The notes under the pieces: generated by a model | The model's database searches: none | What the model saw: the letters and a program-made list of their open reading frames with translations, nothing else | Told to the model about the DNA's origin: nothing | Origin: Amphritea atlantica | GTDB taxonomy: Bacteria > Pseudomonadota > Gammaproteobacteria > Pseudomonadales > Balneatricaceae | Assembly: GCA_024397875.1 (NCBI GenBank) | Contig: CP073344.1 | Location: forward strand, 2,533,001 to 2,597,000 | Direction of reading: 5' to 3' | Length of the DNA stretch: 64,000 nucleotides | Made by a program: the position numbers and the translations under genes | In this document: piece by piece, positions 9,273 through 18,731 of the stretch | How the letters are laid out: every line of letters starts with the position of its first letter | Position numbering within the stretch: the stretch's first letter is position 1

Positions 9273-9556
9273 ATTAATGATCCGCACAGATTTTGTTGTC
9301 GATATCACTATTCAACAACAGTGCGCCGGGAGAATAAAGGGAAAAACGCCGAAGCGAGAATAACCACCGATGAATGATCACGGCTAGGGATGCAAGCAAT
9401 CAGTAAGCAAGCGCCGTGTTGGCACCGGCGCTTATAAAAGAACAAACATTCATTCAACTTCCCCGGGCGACGATCAAATCCGCTGTTGATCTGGAGCTAA
9501 AACCCGATGTCCGATATAGTTCACAACCTGAATGCGACATAAGCAGGGTAAACAAC

Positions 9557-10114
9557 ATGGCAGGATCTTTACAGGATCAGCTTCTAAAAGCGGGTCTGGC
9601 AAACAAGCAACAGGCTAATAAAGCAAAAGCTGAGAAGCGCAAGAAAACCAAACAAGCAAAAGCCGTAAAGAAAGGCGAAGTCTTTAAGGATCAGGAACAG
9701 CTGGAGCGGGAACAGGCGATCGCCGCCGCAAAAGAGGAAAAACTCGAGCGAGACCGGGAGCTGAATCGTCAGCGGGAAGATGAACTCACCCGTCGCTCTA
9801 TCGATGCTTCCTGCCTGCAGATGCTGCAGCAGAATAGCGTTCACATGTCCGCTGAGGGCGATGTTGAGTATAACTTCGTTGATGGAACGACCATCAAGAA
9901 GCTCTATGTCACCAAGACCCTGCAGGAACAACTGGCTAAAGGTAATCTGGCGATCGCTTCAGGTAAGAGCGGTTATACCCTGATTCCGGCAGGCGTTGCT
10001 GACAAGATAAGCGAGCGCCGCCCAGAGCTGATTATCAGTCGACAAAAGGTTGAAGAGATTGATCCGGATGACCCTTATGCTGACTTCCAGATCCCTGATG
10101 ACCTCATGTGGTAG
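9557..10114 (+). CDS. DUF2058-family protein (YaiL-like)
   Basis: The preferred start gives 185 residues beginning MAGSLQDQLLKAGL, the family's N-terminal signature, with AGGG placed nine bases upstream. Residues about 15-85 form a very basic then mixed-charge helical or coiled-coil region rich in Lys, Glu and Arg. The C-terminal part (YNFVDGTTIKKLYV ... YTLIPAGVADKI) is the conserved DUF2058 core. The function is not established; the charged N-terminus suggests ribosome or nucleic acid association. It is a single gene. Confidence 0.88.
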   Translation: MAGSLQDQLLKAGLANKQQANKAKAEKRKKTKQAKAVKKGEVFKDQEQLEREQAIAAAKEEKLERDRELNRQREDELTRRSIDASCLQMLQQNSVHMSAEGDVEYNFVDGTTIKKLYVTKTLQEQLAKGNLAIASGKSGYTLIPAGVADKISERRPELIISRQKVEEIDPDDPYADFQIPDDLMW

Positions 10115-10740
10115 CGATACAGTTCACCTTTAAGAGACTGACAATGCCCCGCCTCAGAGACACCTGAGGCGGGACACGCAGCAGAACATCTCCCCCGCGC
10201 CGTCAGAGCGCTAAAGCAGCGAGGCAAGGCACAACCCTTTGCATCCCCCTCCTGCCTGAATGGGTAGCGTATACCCACACTCAGCCCCCTATTCAGATCG
10301 GTATTTTTCAATACCAACGACGCCGCTGAGCAGAGGCAGACAACATGAAGCGGTCGAATATGAGCAGTGATCACAGTTGTGAACAGTGTTTATCCGCCTT
10401 AACTTAACCTTAACTTCGGTGTAAAAAAATCAGGATAAAATAATCCTGAGCCATTACCTGACGTTTAAAGGCCACAACAAAAAAGAAAAACACCCTTTAA
10501 ATACAACAAGTTAAAACAATAATTCGATTTAAAAATAACGCTTTTACTATTTTCACAAATGTCTTAGAATTAAATCAGCTTGAAAGTAAGGCCCGATTTT
10601 TATGCACCAAAGAGTCCATCAGATTAACCTGTGTGTCCCTTCGTCATAAATGTAGTTCCTGCATTCTTAGCTTAACCCGTGTATCTGACTATATTCAGAG
10701 CACAATTATTCAAAAAAAAACTATTGTAGGGAATACAATT
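10115..10740. other. Intergenic region with the cold-shock gene leader
   Basis: No gene is supported in the first part. A 10-bp stem-loop (CCCGCCTCAG / CTGAGGCGGG, 10148-10173) follows the DUF2058 gene without a T-tract. The second half is AT-rich and contains the likely cold-shock promoter and about 165 nt of leader. Confidence 0.5.
10543..10570 (+). promoter_or_regulatory. Candidate cold-shock gene promoter
   Basis: TTTACT (10543-10548) and TAGAAT (10565-10570) are separated by 16 bases and would start transcription near 10577. The resulting leader of about 165 nt is close to the long structured 5' leaders known for cspA-type genes. No perfect E. coli cold box was found. Confidence 0.4.
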
Positions 10741-10947
10741 ATGTCTACATCTACTGGTACCGTTAAATGGTTCAATGCCGATAAAGGCTATGGTTTTATC
10801 GAACAGGATAACGGTCCTGACGTATTCGTTCACTTCCGTGCTATCAACTCCGATGGTTTTAAGACTCTGAACGAAGGCCAGCAGGTCTCTTTCGAAGTAA
10901 CTGATGGCCAGAAAGGTCCACAGGCTGAGAACGTTACTATCCTGTAA
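10741..10947 (+). CDS. Cold-shock protein, CspA family
   Basis: Sixty-eight residues forming one cold-shock domain. RNP1-like KGYGFI and RNP2-like VFVHF motifs are both present, as in single-strand nucleic acid chaperones that melt mRNA structure in the cold. The start at 10741 gives the family's usual length; the open frame extends 36 codons upstream, but that part is leader. AGGG precedes the ATG. Codon use is biased, as expected for an abundant protein. Confidence 0.96.
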   Translation: MSTSTGTVKWFNADKGYGFIEQDNGPDVFVHFRAINSDGFKTLNEGQQVSFEVTDGQKGPQAENVTIL

Positions 10948-10960
10948 TGTTTGACCGCCC

Positions 10961-10984
10961 GGCTGTAACCTCCGGGTTACAGCC
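10961..10984 (+). terminator. Stem-loop after the cold-shock gene
   Basis: GGCTGTAACC pairs with GGTTACAGCC around a short loop 14 bp after the stop codon. The T-tract is poor (TTATCC). Confidence 0.6.
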
Positions 10985-11114
10985 TTATCCTCCAACGCCA
11001 CCTTCTGCCTTCCCGACCGCTGTTACACTCCCCTAAGCCGTGCAGAAAATAAGCGCCGCTATTACGCTGTGAAAACAGACCCCAAACAGTATTGTCCGCT
11101 GGACCCCTGCCGCT

Positions 11115-11735
11115 TTATCCCTGCCTCCAGACCAGCAACTGATTATTAGCCGGCATACTGATATCGCACTCCAGCATCAATCCTGCCTCAAGCGCCAGCG
11201 AACTGACCTTTTCAAAATCACGGATACCGCTGTCAGGATCACGCGCTGTCAGCCAACGATCAAAGTCGGCATTGCTATCACTGGTATAGGCATTGTTATA
11301 CCGAAATGGGCCATACAGAACGAGTCGGCCGCCGGGCTTAAGCACCCTGTCCAGGCGATCAAACAGAGAAATGACTTCAGCCCAACTGATGATATGCAGC
11401 GTATTGGCAGTGAATATCAGATCAACACCAGACACGCTATCGCCCCAGCTTTCATCCCGCAGATCTAAAAGCACCGGAGGACTTATGTTGGCGCCACCAT
11501 GAGCCTCAAGATTGGTCTGCAACACCGCTAGCTGCGGCGCTATTTCAGAAGGTTGCCAGGCGAGGCCCGCTAGCTGCTCAGCGAAATAAACAGCATGCTG
11601 GCCGCTACCACTACCGATCTCTAAAACAGACTCATCGCCTCTCAACAAGCCGGCAAGCTCCTTTAAAATAGGTTTGCAATTGCGTGCCGACGCCAGAGAA
11701 AAACCGATAAAACCACTCGTATCGATCACCATCAT
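11115..11735 (-). CDS. DUF938 SAM-dependent methyltransferase-like protein
   Basis: A 206-residue class I methyltransferase-fold protein of the DUF938 family. Motif I is VLEIGSGSGQHAVYFAE (about residues 37-53); downstream motifs include DLIFTANTLHIISW and LKPGGRLVLYGPF. The family is related to methyltransferase-like 26 proteins, and its substrate is unknown. The start overlaps the stop of the FMN reductase gene upstream by four bases (ATGA), so the two are translationally coupled. Confidence 0.88.
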   Translation of the reverse strand: MMVIDTSGFIGFSLASARNCKPILKELAGLLRGDESVLEIGSGSGQHAVYFAEQLAGLAWQPSEIAPQLAVLQTNLEAHGGANISPPVLLDLRDESWGDSVSGVDLIFTANTLHIISWAEVISLFDRLDRVLKPGGRLVLYGPFRYNNAYTSDSNADFDRWLTARDPDSGIRDFEKVSSLALEAGLMLECDISMPANNQLLVWRQG

Positions 11736-12313
11736 TCGAACCTGTCAGATTGCTTTTGCAGAATATCGAACAGGTCAGCGCCTAAAGACTCGGCAGCCTT
11801 CTGCATCTGATCATTGTGCAGCCGGCCATCTTCGCGAAATGCCTGCCTCGCCCGCCCCAATGAAACTTGTCCGGGGAGTGTCATTATGCCCAGATTCTGA
11901 AGATAGATACGCAAGATAGTCAGCCCCCGGGTTCCACCACCGGCCCCCGGAGACGCCGAGACCACAGCCGCTATTTTGTGCTGAAAAGCAAACATGGGGG
12001 GTTCGTGCTCTGCCTGCTTACGCGAGAGCCAGTCAAAGGTGTTTTTTAGCAGCGGCGATGGAAAACCATTGTATTCAGGCGAAGCTATCAGCAACCCCTG
12101 ATGCTCTACCATCAGTCGTTTCAATTGCACAGCGGCTTCGGGAATGCCTTCGCTGTATTCAAGATCCTGATTGTAGAGAGGCATCGGATATTCACCAAGG
12201 TCCACAACCGTTACCTCAGCGCCGGCCTGCCGGGCACCAGCCACAGCAATGTCAAGTAATCTGCGGTTGAAGGATTCCGCCCGGGTACTTCCTGATAACG
12301 CCAGTATCTTCAT
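11732..12313 (-). CDS. NADPH-dependent FMN reductase family protein
   Basis: A 193-residue flavodoxin-like fold. LALSGSTRAESFNRRLL at the N-terminus forms the phosphate loop, and SPEYNGFPSPLLKNTFDWLSR is the family signature for the isoalloxazine site, followed by SPGAGGGTRG. Such proteins reduce FMN, quinones, chromate or azo compounds with NAD(P)H. It is the first gene of a two-gene operon with the DUF938 protein. Confidence 0.9.
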   Translation of the reverse strand: MKILALSGSTRAESFNRRLLDIAVAGARQAGAEVTVVDLGEYPMPLYNQDLEYSEGIPEAAVQLKRLMVEHQGLLIASPEYNGFPSPLLKNTFDWLSRKQAEHEPPMFAFQHKIAAVVSASPGAGGGTRGLTILRIYLQNLGIMTLPGQVSLGRARQAFREDGRLHNDQMQKAAESLGADLFDILQKQSDRFE

Positions 12314-12547
12314 GCTAAATCCTCCAGGGTAAATCGATTCAATAGATTTTAATCAACTATACTCAGGCCTAAAGAGCAGGTAAATACAGGCTTTTGACTC
12401 AAATTTTCAAGATAGCGTTACGAAAACAGATACTTACCTCTATGGTGAATTTAACTCACCATTTATCTGAAAATTGATCAGTTAACACAACCCAGACTAA
12501 AGTCTAGAATGCGCAGCATATTCCGAAGGGTGATCCCTTTCTGTTTC

Positions 12548-12608
12548 CTGAATTCAGTTCTGACCGGTCAAGCATGACCGTCTGAGTGCATTCTCCGAAC
12601 TGAATTCA
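12548..12608. repeat. Perfect 12-bp inverted repeat around nested palindromes
   Basis: TGAATTCAGTTC (12549-12560) is exactly mirrored by GAACTGAATTCA (12597-12608), with a 36-base spacer. The left arm lies in CTGAATTCAG, itself palindromic, and TGACCGGTCA (12561-12570) is a further perfect palindrome next to it. The element ends 16 bases before the small gene at 12625. It may be an operator array or a leader hairpin. Confidence 0.75.
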
Positions 12609-12624
12609 AACGATGGTGAGTAAA

Positions 12625-12828
12625 ATGGCAATTCCCCAAACCCACAACAGCGTCTATAAGCAAGCTGCAAGCATGCGCTCTCAGGTTCAGGCGGAACTTA
12701 TTCTGAGTGCCTTTGCATTCATTAAGGACCGTGTTAAATCAGCGGCCCCGGCTTTTGGCCCCCTATCCAGCCGCACAAACTACAAGATGTCCATGCAAGC
12801 AATGGACAGAGATACTGCGTCTGTTTGA
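12625..12828 (+). CDS. Small hypothetical protein under an inverted repeat
   Basis: Sixty-seven residues, not recognised. The ATG at 12625 is preferred over 12613 because GGTGAG sits close before it. The sequence has a mixed helical middle (QVQAELILSAFAFIKDRVK) and no signal peptide, Cys or membrane segment. A strong inverted repeat lies upstream and a strong terminator downstream (12898-12922), so the unit looks like a complete short transcript. The alternative is that the transcript is a regulatory RNA and the frame is accidental. Confidence 0.5.
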   Translation: MAIPQTHNSVYKQAASMRSQVQAELILSAFAFIKDRVKSAAPAFGPLSSRTNYKMSMQAMDRDTASV

Positions 12829-12897
12829 AACGATTCTCTCTAGAGAGCGTATTACCGGCTTTAGACTGGCCAGTAATGTTATAGCGCTCTTATTTTA

Positions 12898-12922
12898 ACA
12901 GGCCCCTGGCCTGTTTTTTTTT
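12898..12922 (+). terminator. Intrinsic terminator
   Basis: ACAGGCC, loop CCT, GGCCTGT and a run of nine T. It ends the transcript of the small gene at 12625. Confidence 0.85.
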
Positions 12923-13442
12923 GTTTAAAAACCGCAACCGTTAAGCCCTGCCAGCATCTGATGCTGTTACCTTCAGACTCTGCTCCCGGCGCGCTCCCCG
13001 CAGACCACCGTGCTTTTCAAAAATCACGCTTTGTTAAAATAAGCAAAATACATAGTTTAGCCCCATCATCAGTCTTGCAGCCAACCGGCCAGTTACCGCT
13101 GAAACTGGCTATCGAAACAGACTATCGAAACAAACAGTCAACGCAATAAACCTAAACAGATGACGCCAACTGGATACAGTATAAATGATTGATTTATATG
13201 AAAATAATTATTAAAGCCCAATACTCGTATCCAATCGGGGACAGTTTTAACAAAAGCAGCTCAGAGAGCCATGAGCAAAAAACTAAAAATACACCATAAG
13301 CATATGATATATATGAACTTATAACATTCAGGCACCAAATTTGTTTATATGGAATCATTACTTCGGCTGATACTATCCGAAAGTTGAGCCTCCCCCCCAT
13401 TTTGCCTGATGATTAGGGTGTTTCAGTTGTAGTAATAGCATT

Positions 13443-13473
13443 ATAAAAAAAACCGCCTGCTGGCGGTTTTTTT
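13443..13473. terminator. Bidirectional intrinsic terminator
   Basis: A-tract, AACCGCC, loop TGCT, GGCGGTT and T-tract. On the minus strand it follows the HD-domain gene ending at 13509. Confidence 0.85.
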
Positions 13474-13508
13474 GTATCTACAGGCCTGCTGAGATTGGTT
13501 GGGACTTT

Positions 13509-14042
13509 TCAGGCACCGCACACATCTTCGACATAACCACTAAAGCTGTTAAACGGTGTCGATGCCAGCTTCTCGTCTTTTGCTTCGTCATCCCAGCGCC
13601 GTAAACGTATCGCCTGTTCATAAAAAGGCTCTGCCCGAAAAGAAGTGATTTCATCTTCCGTCATCAGACCGCCCTGGTGGTCCAGAGAGTGACGCGAAGC
13701 CTCTGAAAGGCTATCAATATAACCGGCCTCGGTGGTACACAGATACCGCTTTGCACTGGCGTGCAGACGCACAGGTTCAGTGACGCCAGGGGGGAAGTAA
13801 TGACTGAGAAAATCAGCCCCGACGTGATCATGATGGAAATGACCATGACCCAGTTTAACCTCACCAATCAAGTGCCCTATATCATGTAGCAAAGCAGCGA
13901 CAACCATATCAGATCGTTCACCATCTTCTACCGCCAGCCTGGCACATTGCACCGAATGTTCAATCTGGCTGACCCCCTCACCATAATGATGATGGCCCAT
14001 CTCGTTATAGATCTTGGCGATCTTACTAAAGATATCAGTCAT
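13509..14042 (-). CDS. HD-domain oxygenase, PhnZ/TmpB-like
   Basis: From the ATG at 14042, which has GGAGG before it, the protein has 177 residues. It shows the HD-domain metal ligands in order: H in QIEHSVQCA, HD in AALLHDIGH, then HFHHDHVGADFL and HASAKRYL. QIEHS, HHDHVGAD and AAKRYL-type segments resemble the mixed-valent di-iron oxygenases PhnZ (2-amino-1-hydroxyethylphosphonate) and TmpB (trimethylated analogue giving glycine betaine). The substrate-gating YxGE motif appears here as HYGE, one residue short. No phosphonate transporter or TmpA-like hydroxylase is adjacent. Another HD-oxygenase substrate is possible. Confidence 0.72.
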   Translation of the reverse strand: MTDIFSKIAKIYNEMGHHHYGEGVSQIEHSVQCARLAVEDGERSDMVVAALLHDIGHLIGEVKLGHGHFHHDHVGADFLSHYFPPGVTEPVRLHASAKRYLCTTEAGYIDSLSEASRHSLDHQGGLMTEDEITSFRAEPFYEQAIRLRRWDDEAKDEKLASTPFNSFSGYVEDVCGA

Positions 14043-14404
14043 ATTTACCTCCACAGGTTATATCAACCACGATGCCTGAGAGATATTAAACTGACGTTAC
14101 CGCTATATTATGATCAGCGGTCTGACAAACAATACAAAAAAGGCGAATCAGCTTCGTGATCCGTCCGGGAAGCTGTTCGGAAGAAGCCTTTTGCAAGGAC
14201 CCGTTTATAAAACTGATTTCAAGACTGACTAAAAAGACCGATTCAAAGGACAAACTCTATGTAACTGTTTAATGACGAACCGTTACACCTGATTAATCAC
14301 AGCGTTTGCCTGACTATCGACTATAGTGAAACGGCAATAATGAATCAGATAGAAACATGATTCTCCTTGAACTATCGGATGTTTTGGGAGTGCGTGGGAG
14401 GGTA
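14043..14404. other. Intergenic region
   Basis: No gene, RNA or clear repeat is supported. The region separates the divergent HD-domain gene and the methyltransferase pseudogene. Confidence 0.4.
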
Positions 14405-14956
14405 ATGCAGTCAGACTAATTGCGTTCATTGTCATATCTCTCGGCTTCGCCTACCTATTTCGGGCATCGCTTCGGGCACCACAATCTCATGGCTTTTATC
14501 GTTTCTTTGCATTCGAGTTCATTATTGCACTGTTCGTCGTCAATGCGACCGTCTGGTTCCGCACTCCATGTGCATGGTACCAGTTAATCTCATGGTCCCT
14601 GCTTATTATCTCTATCTTCCCATTGGTCCTGGGCATTAACGCTTTAACAACAAAAGGTAAACCGGTTAAACACCGGAAAAATGACTCTTCGCTACTGACT
14701 TTTGAGAAGACAACCACACAGATCACCACAGGCATCTTTCACTATATACGCCATCCCATGTACAGTTCTCTTCTGTGGCTGGCGTGGGGGGGGGGTCAAA
14801 CATCCGGACTGGCCAGGCGGGATATTAGCGCTGGCAGCCTCTCTGTTTTTAATCATCGCCGCACGGGTGGAAGAAACAGAATCTATTCGCTTCTTCGGAG
14901 CACCCTATCAGGACTACATTAAGCAGACTAAGATGTTCGTGCCGTTTCTTGTCTGA
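14405..14956 (+). pseudogene. Frameshifted isoprenylcysteine carboxyl methyltransferase-like gene
   Basis: Two overlapping frames together encode an ICMT-like membrane methyltransferase. The first frame runs through FHYIRHPMYSSLLWLAW; the second continues KHPDWPGGILALAASLF and RVEETESIRFFGAPYQDY, which is the conserved SAM-binding end with RHPMY and EE motifs. The switch is at a run of ten G (14786-14795), and losing one G would restore the frame. At the 5' end, an ATG at 14405 with GGGAGGG before it is out of frame with the following coding sequence, so a second lesion is likely. Either a decayed gene, a homopolymer sequencing error, or phase variation. Confidence 0.7.
14786..14795 (+). repeat. 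Ten-G homopolymer inside the pseudogene
   Basis: Ten consecutive G bases lie at the exact point where the coding frame shifts. Nine G would join the two frames. Confidence 0.95.
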
Positions 14957-15133
14957 TATATCGTGGCGTTACAATTAATGCTGACCCGCCGAGCGACACA
15001 ACCTGAATATGTGTTCACATAACAGATGCTACATCTTACCTGAACAGTAAAATTTTAACGTCAATAAAAATGGGGATTACCCTTCTACTTTGTGCTGATC
15101 ATTATCATCGCAGATACCTGTATTCGGGTTCAC

Positions 15134-15160
15134 AAAAAAACGGGCCCCAGGCCCGTTTTT
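15134..15160. terminator. Bidirectional intrinsic terminator after gcvP
   Basis: A-tract, CGGGCC, loop CCA, GGCCCG and T-tract. On the minus strand it ends the sdaA-glyA-gcvH-gcvP operon. Confidence 0.85.
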
Positions 15161-15205
15161 CGTATGATCAAGTCACAAACTTAATTGTTAACAGACGACA
15201 GATAA

Positions 15206-18115
15206 TCAGTCTTCCATATAGGTTTCGATAGCAGGACAGGAGCAGATAAAGTTGCGGTCACCGTAGACATTGTCGATACGGTTTGCGGTTGGCCAGAACT
15301 TGTTCTCCCGGGTTGCCTGACTCGGAAATACAGCCTCTTCCCGTGAATAGGGACGCTCCCACTCATCAACCATAATATCCGCCTGAGTATGTGGCGCCCG
15401 GCATAAGGGGTTGTTATCTGCAGGCCAGATGCCACTCTTCACTTGATCGATCTCCGCCTTAATCTTTATCATCGCATCGATAAAACGATCAATCTCGACC
15501 CTGGACTCAGATTCGGTCGGCTCAATCATCAGAGTGCCGGCGACCGGAAACGACATGGTCGGGGCATGGAAACCATAATCCATCAGTCGCTTGGCAATAT
15601 CCTCTTCGGTTACACCGGATTCCTCCTTAAGCGGACGAATATCGACGATGCATTCATGGGCCACTTTGTTGTTGCGGCCCCGATAGAGAATCGGATAGTG
15701 CCCTGACAGTTTCTCCGCCATATAGTTAGCATTGAGAATCGCTATCTGCGTTGAACGTTTCAGGCCTGACTTGCCCAGCATCAGGTTATACATCCAGGTA
15801 ATCGGCAGGATAGACGCCGAACCATAAGGGGTTGCGGCTACGGCTCCGTTGTCAGGGTTGAGGCCCTCTACCGGAGTGACTTTATGGCTGGCGAGGAACG
15901 GCGCCAGGTGACTCTTAACACCGATGGGGCCCATACCCGGGCCACCGCCGCCATGGGGAATAGCGAACGTTTTATGCAGATTAAGGTGAGACACGTCAGA
16001 GCCGATCAGGCCCGGCTTAGAGATCCCCACCTGAGCATTCATGTTGGCACCATCCATATACACCTGACCACCGTTTTTGTGGATGATGTTACAGATCTCG
16101 ACGATATCCTCCTCATACACCCCGTGGGTGGATGGGTAGGTGATCATCAGGCAGGACAGGTTGTCTTTATGCAACTCGGCCTGCGCACGCAGATCAGCAA
16201 CATCGACGTTACCCTTATCGTCACAGCGGGTAACGATAATCTTCATATCCATCATCGCAGCCGAAGCCGGATTCGTCCCGTGAGCAGAGGATGGTATCAG
16301 ACAGACATTGCGATGCCCTTCACCGACAGACTCCTGATACTTACGGATTGCCAGCAAACCGGCATACTCCCCGGAGGCACCCGAGTTTGGCTGCAGAGAG
16401 ACCTTATCATAACCGGTGATCTCCACCAGTTGCTGCTCCAGCTGGCGAAGCATCTCGTGGTAGCCCTGCACCTGATCTGCCGGTGCGAAGGGGTGAATAC
16501 TGGAAAATTCAGGCCAGGTGACCGGAACCATCTCGGAGGTCGCATTCAGCTTCATGGTGCAGGAGCCAAGCGGAATCATGCCGTGCACCAGCGAGTAATC
16601 CTTGTTCTCCAGCTTTTTCATATACCGCAGCATATCGGTTTCGCTGTGATAGCTGTTAAACGTCGGGTGACTCAGAATGGCATCGGCACGACGCATCTCA
16701 GCGGTAATACCCGTTGCAGCACCCGCGACGATCTCTGCGTCCAAATCAGCAACCGACAGCCCATGACCCTCACCCAGAACAATATCAAACAGATCGGCGA
16801 TATCCGCCGGACGGGTGGTTTCATCCAGCGATATACCCAGCTTATCTGCAGCGGTCTGACGCAGGTTACAACCGGCATCCAGCGCGCGCTGATAGACCTC
16901 GGCAGCGGTTTCCGGCAGGGTTAGCGTCAGGGTATCAAAATAACTATCGTTAACCGTAACCCCTTTGGCGTTCAGACCATTAGCCAGAATGGCAGTCAGA
17001 CGATGCACCCGCTCGGCGATGGTTTTAAGGCCTTCAGGACCATGATACACACAGTAGAAGGAAGCCATATTTGCCAGCAGCGCCTGAGCGGTGCAGATAT
17101 TAGAGGTCGCCTTCTCACGACGGATATGTTGTTCGCGGGTCTGCATCGCCATCCGCAGCGCCTGGTTACCGTTGGCATCGATAGAGACACCTATAATCCG
17201 CCCGGGCACCGAGCGCTTCAGTTTTTCACTGGCAGCAAAGAACGCGGCATGCGGGCCACCAAAACCCATTGGCACACCCAAACGCTGAGATGACCCCAAT
17301 ACGACATCCGCACCCAGCTCACCGGGGGATTTCAGCAGCACCAGCGCTAACGGATCAGCAGCAACAGAAACCATCGCCTGCTGTCCCTTGGCTTTTTCGA
17401 TCAGTGTTTTGATATCGGTAATATCCCCATAGCTGCCCGGATATTGCAGCTGGACACCAAAGGCATCACAACCCTCCAGATCCGTCAGTGGGTTGCCAAC
17501 AACAATGTCAAAACCAAAATATTCTGCCCGGGTTCTGATCACATCGATTGTCTGGGGATGGACATCATCCGCGACAAAAAAGGTATCGCTTTTTTTACGG
17601 TTGGAACGCTTACACAGGGTCATCGCTTCAGCCGCTGCCGTCGCTTCATCCAGCAATGAGGCATTGGCCAGATCCATACCGGTCAGATCCATTACCACCT
17701 GCTGGTAGTTCAGCAATGCTTCCAGACGGCCCTGAGAGATCTCCGGCTGATATGGCGTATAGGCGGTATACCAGCCCGGATTTTCCATAACGTTACGCAG
17801 AATCACATTGGGTACCAGGGTATTGTGATAGCCCATACCGATATAGGAGCGGTTCACCTTGTTCTGATCAGCGAGGCTGCGCAGCATTGCCAGCGCATCC
17901 GCTTCAGACAGCGCACCTTCCATCGCCAGCGCATCATCCAGCCGGATTGAGTCAGGCACGGTCTGAGCCATCAGCTCCTCAATCGAACCCAGGCCCAGCT
18001 CAGCCAGCATCGCCGCGGTCTGATGGGTGTCCGGACCTATATGTCGCCGGGTAAACTCTTTCGTCTGCTGAAGCGTGCTCAGGGAAGCAACAGGAGTAGA
18101 TATATCAGTAGCCAT
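15206..18115 (-). CDS. gcvP: Glycine dehydrogenase (decarboxylating), P protein
   Basis: A 969-residue single-chain P protein, the gammaproteobacterial form with both halves fused. It decarboxylates glycine with pyridoxal phosphate and passes the aminomethyl group to lipoyl-GcvH. The PLP lysine lies in [18 protein letters not shown] (C-terminal half); [10 protein letters not shown] near the N-terminus and [11 protein letters not shown] are family signatures. The ATG at 18115 (MATDIST) is preferred over an upstream start at 18163 whose extra residues lack family similarity. It is the last gene of the operon, separated from gcvH by two strong hairpins. Confidence 0.97.
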   Translation of the reverse strand: MATDISTPVASLSTLQQTKEFTRRHIGPDTHQTAAMLAELGLGSIEELMAQTVPDSIRLDDALAMEGALSEADALAMLRSLADQNKVNRSYIGMGYHNTLVPNVILRNVMENPGWYTAYTPYQPEISQGRLEALLNYQQVVMDLTGMDLANASLLDEATAAAEAMTLCKRSNRKKSDTFFVADDVHPQTIDVIRTRAEYFGFDIVVGNPLTDLEGCDAFGVQLQYPGSYGDITDIKTLIEKAKGQQAMVSVAADPLALVLLKSPGELGADVVLGSSQRLGVPMGFGGPHAAFFAASEKLKRSVPGRIIGVSIDANGNQALRMAMQTREQHIRREKATSNICTAQALLANMASFYCVYHGPEGLKTIAERVHRLTAILANGLNAKGVTVNDSYFDTLTLTLPETAAEVYQRALDAGCNLRQTAADKLGISLDETTRPADIADLFDIVLGEGHGLSVADLDAEIVAGAATGITAEMRRADAILSHPTFNSYHSETDMLRYMKKLENKDYSLVHGMIPLGSCTMKLNATSEMVPVTWPEFSSIHPFAPADQVQGYHEMLRQLEQQLVEITGYDKVSLQPNSGASGEYAGLLAIRKYQESVGEGHRNVCLIPSSAHGTNPASAAMMDMKIIVTRCDDKGNVDVADLRAQAELHKDNLSCLMITYPSTHGVYEEDIVEICNIIHKNGGQVYMDGANMNAQVGISKPGLIGSDVSHLNLHKTFAIPHGGGGPGMGPIGVKSHLAPFLASHKVTPVEGLNPDNGAVAATPYGSASILPITWMYNLMLGKSGLKRSTQIAILNANYMAEKLSGHYPILYRGRNNKVAHECIVDIRPLKEESGVTEEDIAKRLMDYGFHAPTMSFPVAGTLMIEPTESESRVEIDRFIDAMIKIKAEIDQVKSGIWPADNNPLCRAPHTQADIMVDEWERPYSREEAVFPSQATRENKFWPTANRIDNVYGDRNFICSCPAIETYMED

Positions 18116-18173
18116 TACAATAACCTGCTTAAACTGATCAGCAGCGCGGGCCGCTAATCTCAAAATAAAGGGT

Positions 18174-18200
18174 GCGGGATGGTTCTGCTTACCATCCCGC
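18174..18200. other. Hairpin between gcvH and gcvP (proximal to gcvP)
   Basis: GCGGGATGGT pairs exactly with ACCATCCCGC around a seven-base loop. There is no T-tract. It probably modulates mRNA processing or partial termination before gcvP. Confidence 0.65.
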
Positions 18201-18229
18201 GTTTGCGAAAAGACCTGATCGGGGGACAG

Positions 18230-18263
18230 TGATAGCGGTTATCTTAACTGATAAACGCTATCA
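18230..18263. other. Hairpin between gcvH and gcvP (proximal to gcvH)
   Basis: TGATAGCG-g-TTATC pairs with GATAA-a-CGCTATCA, with one mismatch and a six-base loop. It starts 14 bp after the gcvH stop codon. Confidence 0.65.
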
Positions 18264-18276
18264 GCACAGATCAGAT

Positions 18277-18660
18277 CTATTCTGCAATCGTAGCTGCATA
18301 GGACTCGGCGTCCAGCAAACCATCCAGCTGAGATGCATCAGCCAGTTTAATCTTAACGATCCAGCCACCATCGTAAGGCGCGTTATTCACGGTTTCAGGC
18401 TGATCTTCCAGCGCTTCATTGATCGCGACGACCTCACCCGTTACCGGTGAATAGATATCCGAAGCGGCTTTGACTGATTCAACCAGTGAGAACTCCTCTC
18501 CGGCATCGACTTCACGCCCCACTTCCGGCAGTTCAACAAAAACCACATCGCCCAGAAGCTCCTGTGCATGATCTGAAATACCCATAGTGACGGTACCATC
18601 GCCATTATCCAGAACCCATTCATGGCTTGAAGCAAAACAGTAGTTAGATGGAATGCTCAT
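18277..18660 (-). CDS. gcvH: Glycine cleavage system H protein
   Basis: From the ATG at 18660 the protein has 127 residues, standard for GcvH. The lipoylated lysine lies in [14 protein letters not shown] (about residue 64), and ITDHAQ-like [21 protein letters not shown] is the typical N-terminal half. It carries the aminomethyl intermediate between GcvP, GcvT and the L protein. AAAGGA precedes the start; the in-frame start at 18693 would add 11 unsupported residues. It lies between glyA and gcvP in the operon. Confidence 0.97.
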   Translation of the reverse strand: MSIPSNYCFASSHEWVLDNGDGTVTMGISDHAQELLGDVVFVELPEVGREVDAGEEFSLVESVKAASDIYSPVTGEVVAINEALEDQPETVNNAPYDGGWIVKIKLADASQLDGLLDAESYAATIAE

Positions 18661-18731
18661 AATTGTATGTCCTTTAAAGATCAACACCGGCACAGACTCA
18701 GCACCGGCATAACGTTTGTTTGATTATAGGT

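Larger units (their letters stand above)
12829..13508. other. Intergenic region with two terminators
   Basis: After the small gene come a 12-bp palindrome CTCTCTAGAGAG (12836-12847) and a strong terminator. The rest to 13440 is AT-rich and holds only short frames without ribosome binding sites. A second, bidirectional terminator lies at 13443-13473. Confidence 0.5.

Noticed and set aside
12961..13149. 62-residue plus-strand frame
   Set aside because: No ribosome binding site, composition typical of non-coding DNA, located between two terminators; no recognisable feature.
13194..13400. 68-residue hydrophobic minus-strand frame
   Set aside because: AT-rich DNA gives spurious hydrophobic translations; no start signal and no operon context.
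15884..16924. 346-residue frame antisense to gcvP
   Set aside because: gcvP is conserved along its whole length; the antisense frame is a codon-usage shadow rich in His, Arg and Gln.
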